Below, in pieces: positions 18,153 through 27,338 of a stretch of 57,558 nt of DNA. A program made the translations under genes and the position numbers. Under the pieces are notes generated by a model. That model was not told the origin of the DNA. It ran no database searches and saw only the letters and a program-made list of their open reading frames with translations. Positions within the stretch are counted from its first letter, which is position 1; each line of letters opens with the position of its first letter. Origin of the DNA: CAZJAH01 sp964544155 (GTDB lineage Bacteria; Bacteroidota; Ignavibacteria; Kapaibacteriales; UBA2268); assembly GCA_964544155.1 (NCBI GenBank), contig CAZJAH010000018.1, forward strand, positions 1-57,558, in the 5' to 3' direction.

Positions 18153-18839
18153 ATGAAAAAAATTTACTTCGCAGTCATCGCTATCCTGATGATTTCATGT
18201 GCCGGAGAAAAAAATCCGGAGGAATTGCTCAGGAAATCATTCGAAGAAGCAAAAAAAGTGGAAACAGCCATTTTCACGGTCACTTACTCATTAGAGACCG
18301 AACGGGGCAAAGAAGTTCATGAAAGAAATGTCGTCGTTAAGCGGCATGATAAAGACAGCCTTAACGGCATATACTTTATGATAACCGATACAGACAGCAC
18401 CAGAGTATTCTTTAACGGATCGAACCTCACCATACTCGATGACAGACACAAAAAGGCAGTTATCGAAAATGATACAGAAACAGCCGCAAAGCTCGCGGCA
18501 ACATATCTGCCCCTGATAGAACATGTTATGCCTTTGGAATCCCGTGAACTTCAGCTTAAGGATACCGACAGCCTATCGTATAACGGAACTGCCAAAGTCG
18601 ACGGAGTAAGCTGCGAGGTAGTAAGAATCATCAGAAAGGAACCTTACAGAGATATCACCTATTATATTGGCAGGGGAGATTACTATGTAAGAAAATCCGA
18701 AATATCGATGGAAACTGCTACAAAAGACAAGAGGCAGTCTAACACCTTTATAACAGGACTGCGCACGGGAATAACAGTTCCTGATAGCGCCTTTAATCCT
18801 TCAATCCCCGAAGGGTACATGCTTGATAGTTTGGATTAA
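18153..18839 (+). CDS. Lipoprotein, LolA/DUF2092-like
   Basis: A 228-residue predicted lipoprotein. The signal peptide has a lipobox, MISCAG (Cys16), and the mature protein starts AGEKNPEELL. The body alternates beta strands in a manner resembling the open-barrel LolA/LppX/DUF2092 fold: a strand pair with SLSYNGTAKVDGVSCEVVRI, then DITYYIGRGDYYVRKSEISM. Family proteins carry lipids or lipoproteins or act as periplasmic sensors. I cannot give a specific job. It starts four bases after the preceding stop, so it belongs to the purL transcript, and its 3' end overlaps the convergent glycosyltransferase gene by four bases. Confidence 0.6.
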   Translation: MKKIYFAVIAILMISCAGEKNPEELLRKSFEEAKKVETAIFTVTYSLETERGKEVHERNVVVKRHDKDSLNGIYFMITDTDSTRVFFNGSNLTILDDRHKKAVIENDTETAAKLAATYLPLIEHVMPLESRELQLKDTDSLSYNGTAKVDGVSCEVVRIIRKEPYRDITYYIGRGDYYVRKSEISMETATKDKRQSNTFITGLRTGITVPDSAFNPSIPEGYMLDSLD

Positions 18840-19963
18840 GAGGGAAATCTCCCGCTGATGATACTCTCGATAAGGCTGAGCATTTTTTCAGCTGAATCAT
18901 CCCATGAAAATTCAGAAGCCCATTTAACTGCTCCGTCATTCAGCTGATGGCGGAGCTTTTTATTTAGTAATACATCCTTAATTTGTGCGGCCAGTTCTTC
19001 AATATTGCCGTATTGATACAGCAGGCCTGATTTACCGGGCTTAACTGAGTCCTTCAGGCCGGGCACGTTAGCTGAAATCACCGGCGTGCCGCATGCGTTT
19101 GCTTCTATATTGGTAATTCCCCAGCCTTCTTTCATTGATGTATTTACAACGCACCATGCCTTAGAAAGCAGCATTTTCTTATCCTCTTCGCTGACAAAGC
19201 CGTGAAATAAAGTGGAGCGCTCTATGCCGAGCCTGCCTGTCAGTTCTTCAAGGTACGGCCTGAAATCACCTTTGCCAAGTATTTCAAGCCTGGCGCCGGG
19301 TATTTCTTTTTCGATAGAGGCAAAAGCATGGAAAAGATGATCAACGCTTTTGTATTTTTTCAGCCTTCCGAAATAGCTTACTGTAGGCGCTTCATACTTG
19401 TCGCCAACCGCCATCGGGAAATCATCCTTGTGTATGGCATTCTGGACAATCTCAAAATACTTTCTGCTGAAGCCTCTATCCAGGAATTCATTCAATGTGC
19501 TCCGGGATACTACCGCGAAGGGAGTTTTTTTATAGATAAGGTCGATCAATTTTTCAGAAATATACACATAACTGCCCGGAATAAATCCTGCTTCCCTGAA
19601 AATGCTCTTTCCGAAGAAATGGTGGCTTATTGCTAAAACCGGCTCTTTGACGTATAAAGGTGTATAAAACGGAATTTTGTTAATATCATCAATAATTATA
19701 TCATAATTTTCTTTTGAAAAATACTTTTTATACCAGATTGGGACATAATAATTAAACAGGTTGCGGCTGCCTTTCCTGATAATATTAATGCCGTCCACTG
19801 TTTCCCGCTGCGGCATTCCATCAACCTCACAGCAGAACAGATCGACACGGTGGCCCATTTTAGCTATCCGGGAGAATATTTCGTGTAGGTGGACTTCAGC
19901 GCCTCCGCCAGAAGGATTATTAATATCCTGCCAGTTTATTACCAGTATTTTCAGTTTTGGCAT
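18836..19963 (-). CDS. Glycosyltransferase family 4
   Basis: A 375-residue GT-B-fold glycosyltransferase. The N-terminal acceptor domain contains GGGAEVHLHEIFSRIAKMGH (about 18-37), the usual GGAE glycine loop. The C-terminal donor domain has SYFGRLKKYKSVDHLFHAF, LEILGKGDF, and the E-x7-E-like donor motif KEGWGITNIEANACGTPVISANVPGLKDSV (about 278-307). It probably transfers a sugar from a nucleotide donor during envelope polysaccharide or glycolipid synthesis; acceptor and sugar are unknown. It stands alone, convergent with the purL cluster and divergent from the CpoB-like gene 62 bp away. Confidence 0.9.
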   Translation of the reverse strand: MPKLKILVINWQDINNPSGGGAEVHLHEIFSRIAKMGHRVDLFCCEVDGMPQRETVDGINIIRKGSRNLFNYYVPIWYKKYFSKENYDIIIDDINKIPFYTPLYVKEPVLAISHHFFGKSIFREAGFIPGSYVYISEKLIDLIYKKTPFAVVSRSTLNEFLDRGFSRKYFEIVQNAIHKDDFPMAVGDKYEAPTVSYFGRLKKYKSVDHLFHAFASIEKEIPGARLEILGKGDFRPYLEELTGRLGIERSTLFHGFVSEEDKKMLLSKAWCVVNTSMKEGWGITNIEANACGTPVISANVPGLKDSVKPGKSGLLYQYGNIEELAAQIKDVLLNKKLRHQLNDGAVKWASEFSWDDSAEKMLSLIESIISGRFPS

Positions 19964-20025
19964 TTTACTTGTACCTGTATGGTATTAAAAAGTTATTGAT
20001 CACTTAATTTATTGATAATTAAGCT

Positions 20026-21111
20026 ATGTACAAAATATCTCGAATAAAAATGCCCGGCCCTGCCGGAAGAATATTGGCCAAATGCTTTATATTCACCATT
20101 ATTATGATTTTGGCAATTTCCTGCGGAATGCCGAGAGCTGTCCGCTATGACGGCATGCAATATACAAAATCGGACAGAAATAATCAGGCCGGCGGTGAGC
20201 AAATGCAGGATGAGCAGCAAACAGGGAAAGATGGCCCAAAAAATAAAATTAAAGAATTTGAGAAAAAATTGCTCGCGAATAAATCAAAACAAGATTTAGA
20301 TAAGAATAAAATTAGCAATACATCGGGAAATTACGCGGATACACTTGAATCCGGCATAAGTAACCCGGAAGGCAGCAATACCATAGGCATCCCGGCCAAA
20401 AGAAGGCTTCCCACACTCAGAGAGCAAATGCAGATGCTCACTCAGGAACAAACAGCACTGAACGCCAAAGTCGATAATATGCGGAAGAACATGAAGGATA
20501 TTAGCAGTGATGTGGATGAAATAAAGAGGATTCTAAAAGGCGGACGCGAGCACGGAAGAAATAATGAGCAGGTTGCCGGATACGGCACAAAGCCCGCTGC
20601 TGATAAACCTTCTAAAAAAACGGCTCAATACACCATAGTATCGGATGAAGCCTCCGGCACTGAGAAAAAAGAACCTAATCCTGAACCTAAAAAATCTACT
20701 CATGAAAAATCCGGCAGTAACGATGCTCTCAGCATAAGTGATAATGATAAGATCAATGACTTCAAACTCGCGATGAATGATTTCCAAAACGGTAATTATA
20801 CAGGTACTATTGAAAAGCTGGTGATAATAGCCGCCGCGGAGGATAATAATTCAGTAGTGGCTGACTGCAATTACTGGATAGGCGAATCACATTTTAATTT
20901 AGAGCAATACAATGAAGCTATAGCGCATTTTATAAAAGTGATTAAAACCAAACCTAATCCCCGGCAGGACGACGCCCAGGCCAAACTTGCCGAAAGCTAT
21001 GTCAGAACCGGCCGCGTTGATGACGCAAGAATGGCATACCGCGAACTGATGAATAAATTTCCGCAAAGTGAATATGTACCCACCGCGAGAAAAATGCTCC
21101 AACAACTTTAG
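20026..21111 (+). CDS. CpoB/YbgF-like TPR lipoprotein
   Basis: A 361-residue envelope protein. The N-terminal signal has a lipobox, LAISCG (Cys33); a later start at Met9 would shorten the lead without changing the lipobox. A low-complexity Lys/Asn/Gln-rich stretch follows, then a coiled coil (REQMQMLTQEQTALNAKVDN, about 126-145, to about 168), a second linker, and two to three TPR units from about residue 245 (DFQNGNYTGTIEKL, DCNYWIGESHFNLEQYNEAI, VRTGRVDDARMAYRELM). Coiled coil plus C-terminal TPRs is the CpoB/YbgF plan, which links Tol-Pal constriction to peptidoglycan synthesis. No tol or pal gene is nearby, so the orthology is only likely. Confidence 0.7.
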   Translation: MYKISRIKMPGPAGRILAKCFIFTIIMILAISCGMPRAVRYDGMQYTKSDRNNQAGGEQMQDEQQTGKDGPKNKIKEFEKKLLANKSKQDLDKNKISNTSGNYADTLESGISNPEGSNTIGIPAKRRLPTLREQMQMLTQEQTALNAKVDNMRKNMKDISSDVDEIKRILKGGREHGRNNEQVAGYGTKPAADKPSKKTAQYTIVSDEASGTEKKEPNPEPKKSTHEKSGSNDALSISDNDKINDFKLAMNDFQNGNYTGTIEKLVIIAAAEDNNSVVADCNYWIGESHFNLEQYNEAIAHFIKVIKTKPNPRQDDAQAKLAESYVRTGRVDDARMAYRELMNKFPQSEYVPTARKMLQQL

Positions 21112-21149
21112 AGCAGCAGGGGCACATACGGATTTTTAACGCAATCGAA

Positions 21150-21174
21150 AAGGGCTGCCTCACAGGCAGCCCTT
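21150..21174. terminator. Bidirectional terminator hairpin
   Basis: A perfect 11-bp stem, AAGGGCTGCCT/AGGCAGCCCTT with loop CAC, lies between two convergent genes. The minus-strand exit reads into TTTT, which is better than the plus-strand exit (TTAATATT). Confidence 0.75.
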
Positions 21175-21200
21175 AATATTATAATATTTCTAAGATTTAC

Positions 21201-24200
21201 TTAAAGAAGTTTTCTCGAGTTGTTTTTGTTGATGTCGATCAGGTCTGAATAATAGGGTTGTTCCCTGATCTCTTTCTCGCTCATGATTATAACATCGAGA
21301 AAATCCTGAAGCAAATAGCCCGATTTATTGTAGTTGATCTGGCTCAGGCAGTGATTCCATCCTTCAAACCAGATTCTGAGTTCTTTTTTCTGCTCTTCAT
21401 TGCCTTCAAATACCACCAGCAGGTCAATATCTGAATTAGGTCCCGCAGTTTCATTAAAAACTGTGCCGAATAAATACAGACCTTTTACTCCGAATCTGTC
21501 CATATCAAGCATGGAAGCAATGCTGTCAGTCATGCGAAGCCTCCATTGAAGGGGTTCATTGTAAATATTCTCACTCTTAAGATTAGAAGCCGTATCGTAT
21601 GTTGACTTGCTGCCCGGCTCTGAAAAATAGGCAAGGGCTTCGTCATCGTCGGCGTTCATCAGCAGCCTTAAAATCTGTCCGCCGGTTGCTTCTCTAACGT
21701 TAATCACTCTGACTATATCTTTAAATCTTTCATATTCGGGCAGATAGCGGGTAAGAGTATTCTCATTCTCCATGAGGAAACCCTTATTGAATATAACGCC
21801 GTCATTATCGGGATAGAGCGGCAGATACCTTATGGAGGCTTCGACCAGATCCTGGAAAAAATGCGTGCCAAAGGAAAGGTCGGGAACGTAATTGCCTTTC
21901 TTTTCAGCTACTTCCACAAGCACCGCAGTATTGTGGATATCAGAGTAAGATACCTTTACTCCAAGCCTGGGATCATCACGGCTGCCCCAGCGCCCCGGCC
22001 CCATAAGAATAAAAGTCTTTTTGGGCAGTAATTTATTCAGCTTGCCTACAATTTTTCCGACTTCCCTCATCTCATTCAGTTCTGTAAGCTCATAGTATTT
22101 TTCAGGATTGATATAAACAATATGAGCAATATCGGGCACCTTGCCGTTCGATACATATTTATTTGCTGTGAATAGTATCTTTCTCTGAGAAATATCCTGC
22201 GGAATAATGGCCGAAACACGGTCGGAAGTCTCGCTTTGCGGCCTGCATTGCAGCAGGTACAGGTTTTTACCGTCGCAGGCAAATTCTATATCAACGGGTG
22301 TTTTCAGCTTTTCGGTAAGAATTTTCAGCATAGCGTTAATTTTTTGAATGTGATCAGTTGTGGATATCAAATTCTCAAAGGTAACTACAATATCATGCTT
22401 TTTGGTATCTATGCCAAGCCCGACAGGTTTTTTAATATGCTTCTCTTCTAAAATTGAAAAAACTTCGTTGAGCATCGGGAATTGATTGCCTGCTTCTTTT
22501 ATGACATTTTCAATTGAAGTTGTTTCAAAGGTATTTGTTTCAAGGTTAATGACATCAAGGCTTTTCGGTGAATAGCCGACCATTTCCTGATAGCTGAGAT
22601 TAACCCTGAGGTCAGGCTTTCCGGGAGCAATAAGCATGGGGTAGTCGTCTCCGATCCTGTCTACGGCTCTTGTGCCCAGGCCGGGAACCATTCTTATCAG
22701 GCCGTCTTCGCGATCAATTCTCGGTGACCAGCGGAATTCGTTCATACTGAATGCCACACCGGCGTAAGCTGGCAGGAAGTACTTACCTACTTTTTTGCCA
22801 ACAACTTCCTGAATCATTATTCCCATTTCTTCATTAAAGTCGAGCAGGCCTTTTTCGAACCTGTAACCTATAGGGTCAGGGCCAAAAGTAGAAGCATAAA
22901 CTTCAGCGATGGCATCCATGAGTGTTTCCAGTTTGTGTTTTTTGCTCCCCTGATTGCCGAGAAAAAGGCTTTTGTACTTACCCGCGAAAGCTGATCCCAT
23001 ACGGTCTTCCAGGAGACTGGAGCTTCTCACTATAATAGGATTATCGCCAAAATCATCCAAAGCTCTCGAAAGGCCGTTAACAATTTCAGCAGGGAAATTC
23101 GAATTTTTGAAAGCCTGGATTATATGGGGATATTCCTTTCGGATATCCTCTATATCCTTGTATTTTTGCTCGATTATATCTTCAAGGTTATTATAGTACA
23201 TAAAGCTCATGAGCCCGTCAGAGGTAATGTACCAGGTTTTTGGGATTTTTACATCTTTGAGAATGTCTTCATACTGGTTCTTAACTTTGATAATCTTTCT
23301 CGCAAGGAATAGACCCGCGCTTTTTCCGCCGAGTTTGCCGTGGCTTTCGGGGGGGAATATCATATTCTGCAAAAGGTCATAGAAATCCTGAAGCCTGGAA
23401 TAGCTCTTGGCAATATCGATGAACTGAAGCTGATCAGTTAAAAATCTCCTTATTAGCGAAACCCGTATGCCTTTGCCTATAGGTGAAACATGCTGATCAT
23501 TATCCGGATTGATATGATGATAGCGCCTTATAGCGTCAGCGACTTCGCTGAGCGGAGTATTCAGGTTGGCAAGCGCCTTTACCAAAAAGTGTGAGCGCTC
23601 TTCGTGGACCCATTTTTGTATCTGGTTGAGCAGCTCATCTTCAGTAAAATACTTCGATGCTATTGTGAATATCTCCATACCGAGATTATAGGAGCTTTCA
23701 AGCACCTGCTTTTTGGAAGGCCGGTTAACTTCGGTAGATGTAGAAGTCCCGAAATCGAGGTTTGAACCTAATTTCTCAAACAGCTTTTTAGATTCGTCCA
23801 CACCCCGGCAGAAAAGGTGGTTGATCATTCTTCTGGAAATAACCGAGAAAAGATTATGATCTGTTTTTCTAAGCATTTCGATAACAATCGACCATTCAGG
23901 CCTGTGCCTTGTGCTTCCGTCAAGTTCGGCTTTTTGCGACTGCCAGTCCTGGAATACTTTTTTCAGCCTGTGATGCAGTATGTAATGGCCCAGCCTGTCA
24001 GCAATTGTATTGATAAGTTTTCTTTCTTCTTTAAGGAAAGGCCCTTCGCCGGCATTTGGCATTTTTTCGAGGTAATGGACTTCTACCCTTCCGACGGGTT
24101 CATCCTGAACAATGATAGGCGCGGTGAGCCTCCATGGGGTATCCTTGAATCCGGGAGTTTGTTTAGATATTGTGTTAACCACTACTTTGGCGACGCAAAT

Positions 24201-24374
24201 ATCTGAGTACTGCCATCCCGGAGGAATAGCGTGCGCAATGCCCTGTATCACTTCTTTTTCATCCAGAGAGGGATCCGTCAGAAGCTCTTCTATTTTATAA
24301 AGGCAGTTTAATTCCTTTGCTCTTTCTTCAAGAGATTTTATAACCATATCCATAGATTTATTTTTATCCGTCAT
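21201..24374 (-). CDS. GAF-like, PPDK_N and nucleotidyltransferase multidomain protein
   Basis: A 1057-residue protein, the third member of the PPDK_N family here. Residues about 10-140 look like a GAF-type sensor (ELNCLYKIEELL, GPFLKEERKLINTIADRLGH). Residues about 240-340 match the helical region of the 5012-7345 protein. PPDK_N spans about 345-715: LGGKSAG (348-354), VRSSSLLED (449-457), LLQCRPQ (707-713). The shared C-terminal module has GPGRWGS (792-798) and SFGTHFFQDLVEA with H838. Residues about 945-1057 are a minimal nucleotidyltransferase: LFGTVFNETAGPNSDIDLLV (GT at 970-971, D982, D984) with a third carboxylate near D1027. The phosphohistidine and TIM-barrel domains of PEP synthase are absent. 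The gene is monocistronic, separated by terminators on both sides. The target of the nucleotidyltransferase is unknown. Confidence 0.8.
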   Translation of the reverse strand: MTDKNKSMDMVIKSLEERAKELNCLYKIEELLTDPSLDEKEVIQGIAHAIPPGWQYSDICVAKVVVNTISKQTPGFKDTPWRLTAPIIVQDEPVGRVEVHYLEKMPNAGEGPFLKEERKLINTIADRLGHYILHHRLKKVFQDWQSQKAELDGSTRHRPEWSIVIEMLRKTDHNLFSVISRRMINHLFCRGVDESKKLFEKLGSNLDFGTSTSTEVNRPSKKQVLESSYNLGMEIFTIASKYFTEDELLNQIQKWVHEERSHFLVKALANLNTPLSEVADAIRRYHHINPDNDQHVSPIGKGIRVSLIRRFLTDQLQFIDIAKSYSRLQDFYDLLQNMIFPPESHGKLGGKSAGLFLARKIIKVKNQYEDILKDVKIPKTWYITSDGLMSFMYYNNLEDIIEQKYKDIEDIRKEYPHIIQAFKNSNFPAEIVNGLSRALDDFGDNPIIVRSSSLLEDRMGSAFAGKYKSLFLGNQGSKKHKLETLMDAIAEVYASTFGPDPIGYRFEKGLLDFNEEMGIMIQEVVGKKVGKYFLPAYAGVAFSMNEFRWSPRIDREDGLIRMVPGLGTRAVDRIGDDYPMLIAPGKPDLRVNLSYQEMVGYSPKSLDVINLETNTFETTSIENVIKEAGNQFPMLNEVFSILEEKHIKKPVGLGIDTKKHDIVVTFENLISTTDHIQKINAMLKILTEKLKTPVDIEFACDGKNLYLLQCRPQSETSDRVSAIIPQDISQRKILFTANKYVSNGKVPDIAHIVYINPEKYYELTELNEMREVGKIVGKLNKLLPKKTFILMGPGRWGSRDDPRLGVKVSYSDIHNTAVLVEVAEKKGNYVPDLSFGTHFFQDLVEASIRYLPLYPDNDGVIFNKGFLMENENTLTRYLPEYERFKDIVRVINVREATGGQILRLLMNADDDEALAYFSEPGSKSTYDTASNLKSENIYNEPLQWRLRMTDSIASMLDMDRFGVKGLYLFGTVFNETAGPNSDIDLLVVFEGNEEQKKELRIWFEGWNHCLSQINYNKSGYLLQDFLDVIIMSEKEIREQPYYSDLIDINKNNSRKLL

Positions 24375-24663
24375 TTTCTCATTCCTTAATAATCGTATTC
24401 TTAAAATTAAAGAATTTTTACAAAGATAATTAAATCAATTATCAATTGGAATGATTATCATAACATGATTTGATAATTAAAATTTTTAAATACTTATAAA
24501 TAAAAAAGTTAGAATAAATAAAACCGATAAAAATTTCATTTTATTTTTCTTCCAACTGTTTAATATTTCTTAAATTGCATATAGAGAAATTCACAAATTG
24601 AATAATGTTTTGTCAGCAGGGACAATCAGTGGTCCCTTTTATTACAAAAAATACGAGGATGTT

Positions 24664-25950
24664 ATGGCAAGCGGTTCTTTCAATCCGTTCAAGATGGCAC
24701 AGCAGCAATTTGATGCTGTTGCGGAACAGTTAGGTTTAGACCAGGCAACAAGAGATTTTTTAAGGTGGCCGGATCGTGAATTCCATTTCAATATACCGAT
24801 AAGAATGGACGATGGCTCATATAAGGTATTTCGCGGCTTCCGCTGTCAGCACAATGACGCGCGCGGTCCGGGAAAAGGCGGCATAAGGTTCCACCCTCAG
24901 GAAACTATCGACACAGTGCGTGCATTATCTATGTGGATGACATGGAAAACCGCAGTTGTGGATATTCCTCTCGGCGGCGGTAAAGGCGGCGTAATCTGCG
25001 ATCCGCACAACCTTTCAATGAGGGAGCAGGAAGCTCTCTGCCGCGGCTGGGTTAGGCAGCTGGCTAAAAATGTAGGCCCAATACAGGACGTCCCCGCGCC
25101 CGACGTAATGACTACAGGACAGCACATGCTTTGGATGCTCGATGAATTTGAAAAGATCACAGGCGAAAAGCACCCAGGCTTCATTACAGGCAAGCCTCTG
25201 GGGCTCGGCGGTTCATTAGGCCGTACAGAAGCTACAGGCTATGGCGCTATTTATACATTAAGGGAAGCTCTCAAAGAGCTCGAAATTGATATCAGCAAAT
25301 CTACTGCTGCTTTCCAGGGATTCGGAAACGTTAGCCAGTATGCCATCGAACTTTATCAGCAGTACGGCGGTAAAGTTATCGCGGTTTCATGCTGGGACCA
25401 GAAAGAGCAGAAATCATTTACATACAGGAATAAAGCCGGAATCGATCTCAAACAGCTTCTCGAGATCACTAACAGATTCGGCGAGATCGACCAAACTAAA
25501 GCGATCGAAGAAGGCTACGAAGTACTCCCGGGCGATGCATGGATAGAGCAGGAAGTTGACATTCTCTTCCCCGCTGCCCTGGAAAACCAGGTTAACTCGG
25601 AAACAGCGCCCAGGATTTCAGGCTCGGTTAAAGTTATTGTTGAAGGAGCAAACGGCCCGACAACTCCCGAAGCCGATGCTATCATTAAAGAAAAAGGCAT
25701 CTGGATGATACCCGACTTCCTTGCTAATGCCGGCGGTGTTACATGCTCATACTTCGAGCAGGTACAGTGCAACATGAACTACTTCTGGAGCAAAGAAGAA
25801 GTTCTCAGTAAACTCGACACCAAGATGACGGACGCTTACTACGCCGTTTCTGATCTGGCAAGGTCACGCAACGTTTACATGCGCGATGCTGCCTACATGA
25901 TCTCAGTATCGAGAGTTGCCGAAGCCTGCAAAATGCGCGGCTGGGTATAA
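24664..25950 (+). CDS. Glu/Leu/Phe/Val dehydrogenase family, probable NAD-type glutamate dehydrogenase
   Basis: A 428-residue enzyme for reversible oxidative deamination of glutamate to 2-oxoglutarate. The substrate domain shows RGPGKGGIRFHP and the catalytic-lysine loop PLGGGKGGVICDP (about 104-116); the Rossmann domain has GFGNVSQYA. The length fits the 415-430-residue class typical of catabolic enzymes. I chose ATG at 24664, preceded by ACGAGGATGTT and matching the start of the family (NPFKMAQQQFDAVAEQLGL). A longer reading from TTG at 24598 adds 22 non-family residues. It is monogenic with its own terminator. A second, hexameric-class glutamate dehydrogenase lies at 43505-44848, so this copy may serve catabolism; cofactor preference is inference. 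Confidence 0.92.
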   Translation: MASGSFNPFKMAQQQFDAVAEQLGLDQATRDFLRWPDREFHFNIPIRMDDGSYKVFRGFRCQHNDARGPGKGGIRFHPQETIDTVRALSMWMTWKTAVVDIPLGGGKGGVICDPHNLSMREQEALCRGWVRQLAKNVGPIQDVPAPDVMTTGQHMLWMLDEFEKITGEKHPGFITGKPLGLGGSLGRTEATGYGAIYTLREALKELEIDISKSTAAFQGFGNVSQYAIELYQQYGGKVIAVSCWDQKEQKSFTYRNKAGIDLKQLLEITNRFGEIDQTKAIEEGYEVLPGDAWIEQEVDILFPAALENQVNSETAPRISGSVKVIVEGANGPTTPEADAIIKEKGIWMIPDFLANAGGVTCSYFEQVQCNMNYFWSKEEVLSKLDTKMTDAYYAVSDLARSRNVYMRDAAYMISVSRVAEACKMRGWV

Positions 25951-25972
25951 ACTCCCAAAATTTGTATTATGG

Positions 25973-26010
25973 AAAAAAGGGCTGTTCTTCCGGGAGCAGC
26001 CTTTTTTTTT
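25973..26010 (+). terminator. Rho-independent terminator of the glutamate dehydrogenase gene
   Basis: Stem GGCTGTTC/GAGCAGCC (one G-U pair), loop TTCCGG, followed by nine T. It starts about 22 bases after the stop codon. Confidence 0.88.
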
Positions 26011-26530
26011 GAGTAAACGCAAAGCAGACAATGCTTCATTAATTAGCGGCTCATGCTCCAAGCCGTAAAGCCTGAAAATGATTCACGGAATTAAAAAAAT
26101 AATGAGTTTAGAAATTTCCTGAAACCACCTGCATTTTATTAAGCGAATCGCAATACAAAATTTTACCTGCCTTATACACGCCTTAAATCCCACTGAAGAT
26201 GCGAAATAAGAGCTTGAAATTACTGAAATATGGCATTTACCAATTTCGCGTCCTATACCATACTAATTTGTCCCTCGCAGATATTTATTTAGAACTTGTT
26301 AACATCTCTGCCGCTCATCAGCTGTGTAATAATGCTAAATCCGGTAAAATCTAAATACATTGAATAACAAATGCGGCATTGCTTCGGTGTGTAATAATGC
26401 TAAATCCGGTAAAATCTAAATGTTAATGAGTTTAATCCGTTATATGTAAATCAATTAAAGGCCGGGCCACTGTTAAAAGATAATTAAGATTTTGTGTCCG
26501 AAAGCCTTAATTTTTTTGAAAATGAAGCAA
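26011..26530. other. Intergenic region of about 520 bp without a supported gene
   Basis: Between the dehydrogenase terminator and the yceD promoter region I find no reading frame with codon use or homology like a gene. The only structure is the pair of 34-bp direct repeats in its distal part, annotated separately. Confidence 0.6.
26323..26421 (+). repeat. Pair of perfect 34-bp direct repeats, 65 bp apart
   Basis: The 34-bp unit, beginning TGTGTAATAATGCTAAATCC and continuing to ...AAATCTAAAT, is at 26323-26356 and 26388-26421. The 31-bp spacer differs from the unit. There are only two copies. They lie 140-240 bp upstream of the yceD start. They could be binding sites, remnants of a dispersed repeat, or a duplication. 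Confidence 0.85.
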
Positions 26531-26538
26531 TACCTTTG
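26531..26538 (+). promoter_or_regulatory. Candidate -7 element (TACCTTTG) for the yceD-rpmF-plsX-fab operon
   Basis: TACCTTTG matches TAnnTTTG and lies 25 bp before the preferred yceD ATG; a GGAGG follows at 26546-26550. No TTG at 19-21 bp upstream. If real, it argues against the upstream GTG start at 26494. Confidence 0.4.
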
Positions 26539-26562
26539 TATATTTGGAGGATATGTCAAAGC

Positions 26563-27093
26563 ATGGCTGATAAAATGTTAGAAATATACGTACACGGAAT
26601 AGAAGACGGATCAAGAGATGTCAGCCTGACTGCGGGGGTGGAAACAATCCCCGAATTGTTCGAAGAGTTTTTTGGCGAAGTAACCGTTAATGGAAAACTA
26701 AGAAAGCTGGGTAACCGTTACTCGTTTACCGGCACTGCAACTTGCAAGGCCAGACTGATTTGCGACCGTACTTTGAGAGAATATACCGAGACAATACAGG
26801 CCGAGCTGAAGCTATCGTATCTTGCTGATACAGCACTATATAATGCTGCTGATGGCGACGGCCTCGAAAAAAGCGAACAGCATATTATTCATGAGGATGA
26901 AAAATATATAGACCTCAGCGATGAAGTTCGCGAGCATCTCGCGGTGAACCTCCCCATGAAGAGGATAGCCCCCGATGTAAAGGATAAGGACATAGAAGAA
27001 ATTTACCCCGAACATACGGCAGAAAGCCATCAAAGCGGGGAAGAGATCGATGAAAGATGGTCGGCTCTTAAGAATATAAAGTTTAATAATTAG
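26563..27093 (+). CDS. yceD: YceD/DUF177 family protein
   Basis: A 176-residue protein of the DUF177 (YceD) family, which is nearly always encoded just before rpmF and is linked to 23S rRNA accumulation. The core shows GRYSFTGTATCKARLICDRT-like text (about residues 60-80: a conserved strand then C-x-x-x-x-x-C, here CKARLIC) and the acidic C-terminal section DLSDEVREHLAVNLPMKRIAP. I prefer ATG at 26563, since a longer frame from GTG 26494 would start upstream of the likely promoter and adds 23 residues not typical of the family. It is the first gene of the rpmF-plsX-fab cluster, with 35 bp to rpmF. Confidence 0.85.
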   Translation: MADKMLEIYVHGIEDGSRDVSLTAGVETIPELFEEFFGEVTVNGKLRKLGNRYSFTGTATCKARLICDRTLREYTETIQAELKLSYLADTALYNAADGDGLEKSEQHIIHEDEKYIDLSDEVREHLAVNLPMKRIAPDVKDKDIEEIYPEHTAESHQSGEEIDERWSALKNIKFNN

Positions 27094-27128
27094 GTTCAGG
27101 ATATTAGGATTTTTAAAGGGATAATGAA

Positions 27129-27305
27129 ATGCCACATCCAAAACGTAAAATATCAAAGTCAAGAAGGGATAAGAGAAGGACTCATTACAAGGCAACACCC
27201 ATGACTACAACAAGCTGCCCGAATTGCGGCGCCGATAAGCTTTCACACGCGGCTTGTCCCGAATGCGGTTATTACAATGGCAGAAAGGCTGTCGAAAACG
27301 TTTAA
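27129..27305 (+). CDS. rpmF: 50S ribosomal protein L32
   Basis: A 58-residue protein starting MPHPKRKISKSRRDKRRTHY, the standard L32 opening, with a zinc-ribbon built from CPNC and CPEC (about residues 30-33 and 43-46), so this is the zinc-binding (C+) form. It lies 35 bp after yceD and 33 bp before plsX, the common yceD-rpmF-plsX order. It is too short to stand out among ordinary open reading frames, but its identity is clear. Confidence 0.97.
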   Translation: MPHPKRKISKSRRDKRRTHYKATPMTTTSCPNCGADKLSHAACPECGYYNGRKAVENV

Positions 27306-27338
27306 GCCTGTAATAGTTCAATCACTTATATCTGACGG

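Noticed and set aside
24598..24663. TTG start for the glutamate dehydrogenase
   Set aside because: Adds 22 residues with no family match; ATG at 24664 has a GAGGA-type Shine-Dalgarno and the expected family start.
26323..26421. CRISPR array
   Set aside because: There are only two repeats with one spacer, the repeats are not palindromic, and no cas gene is present.
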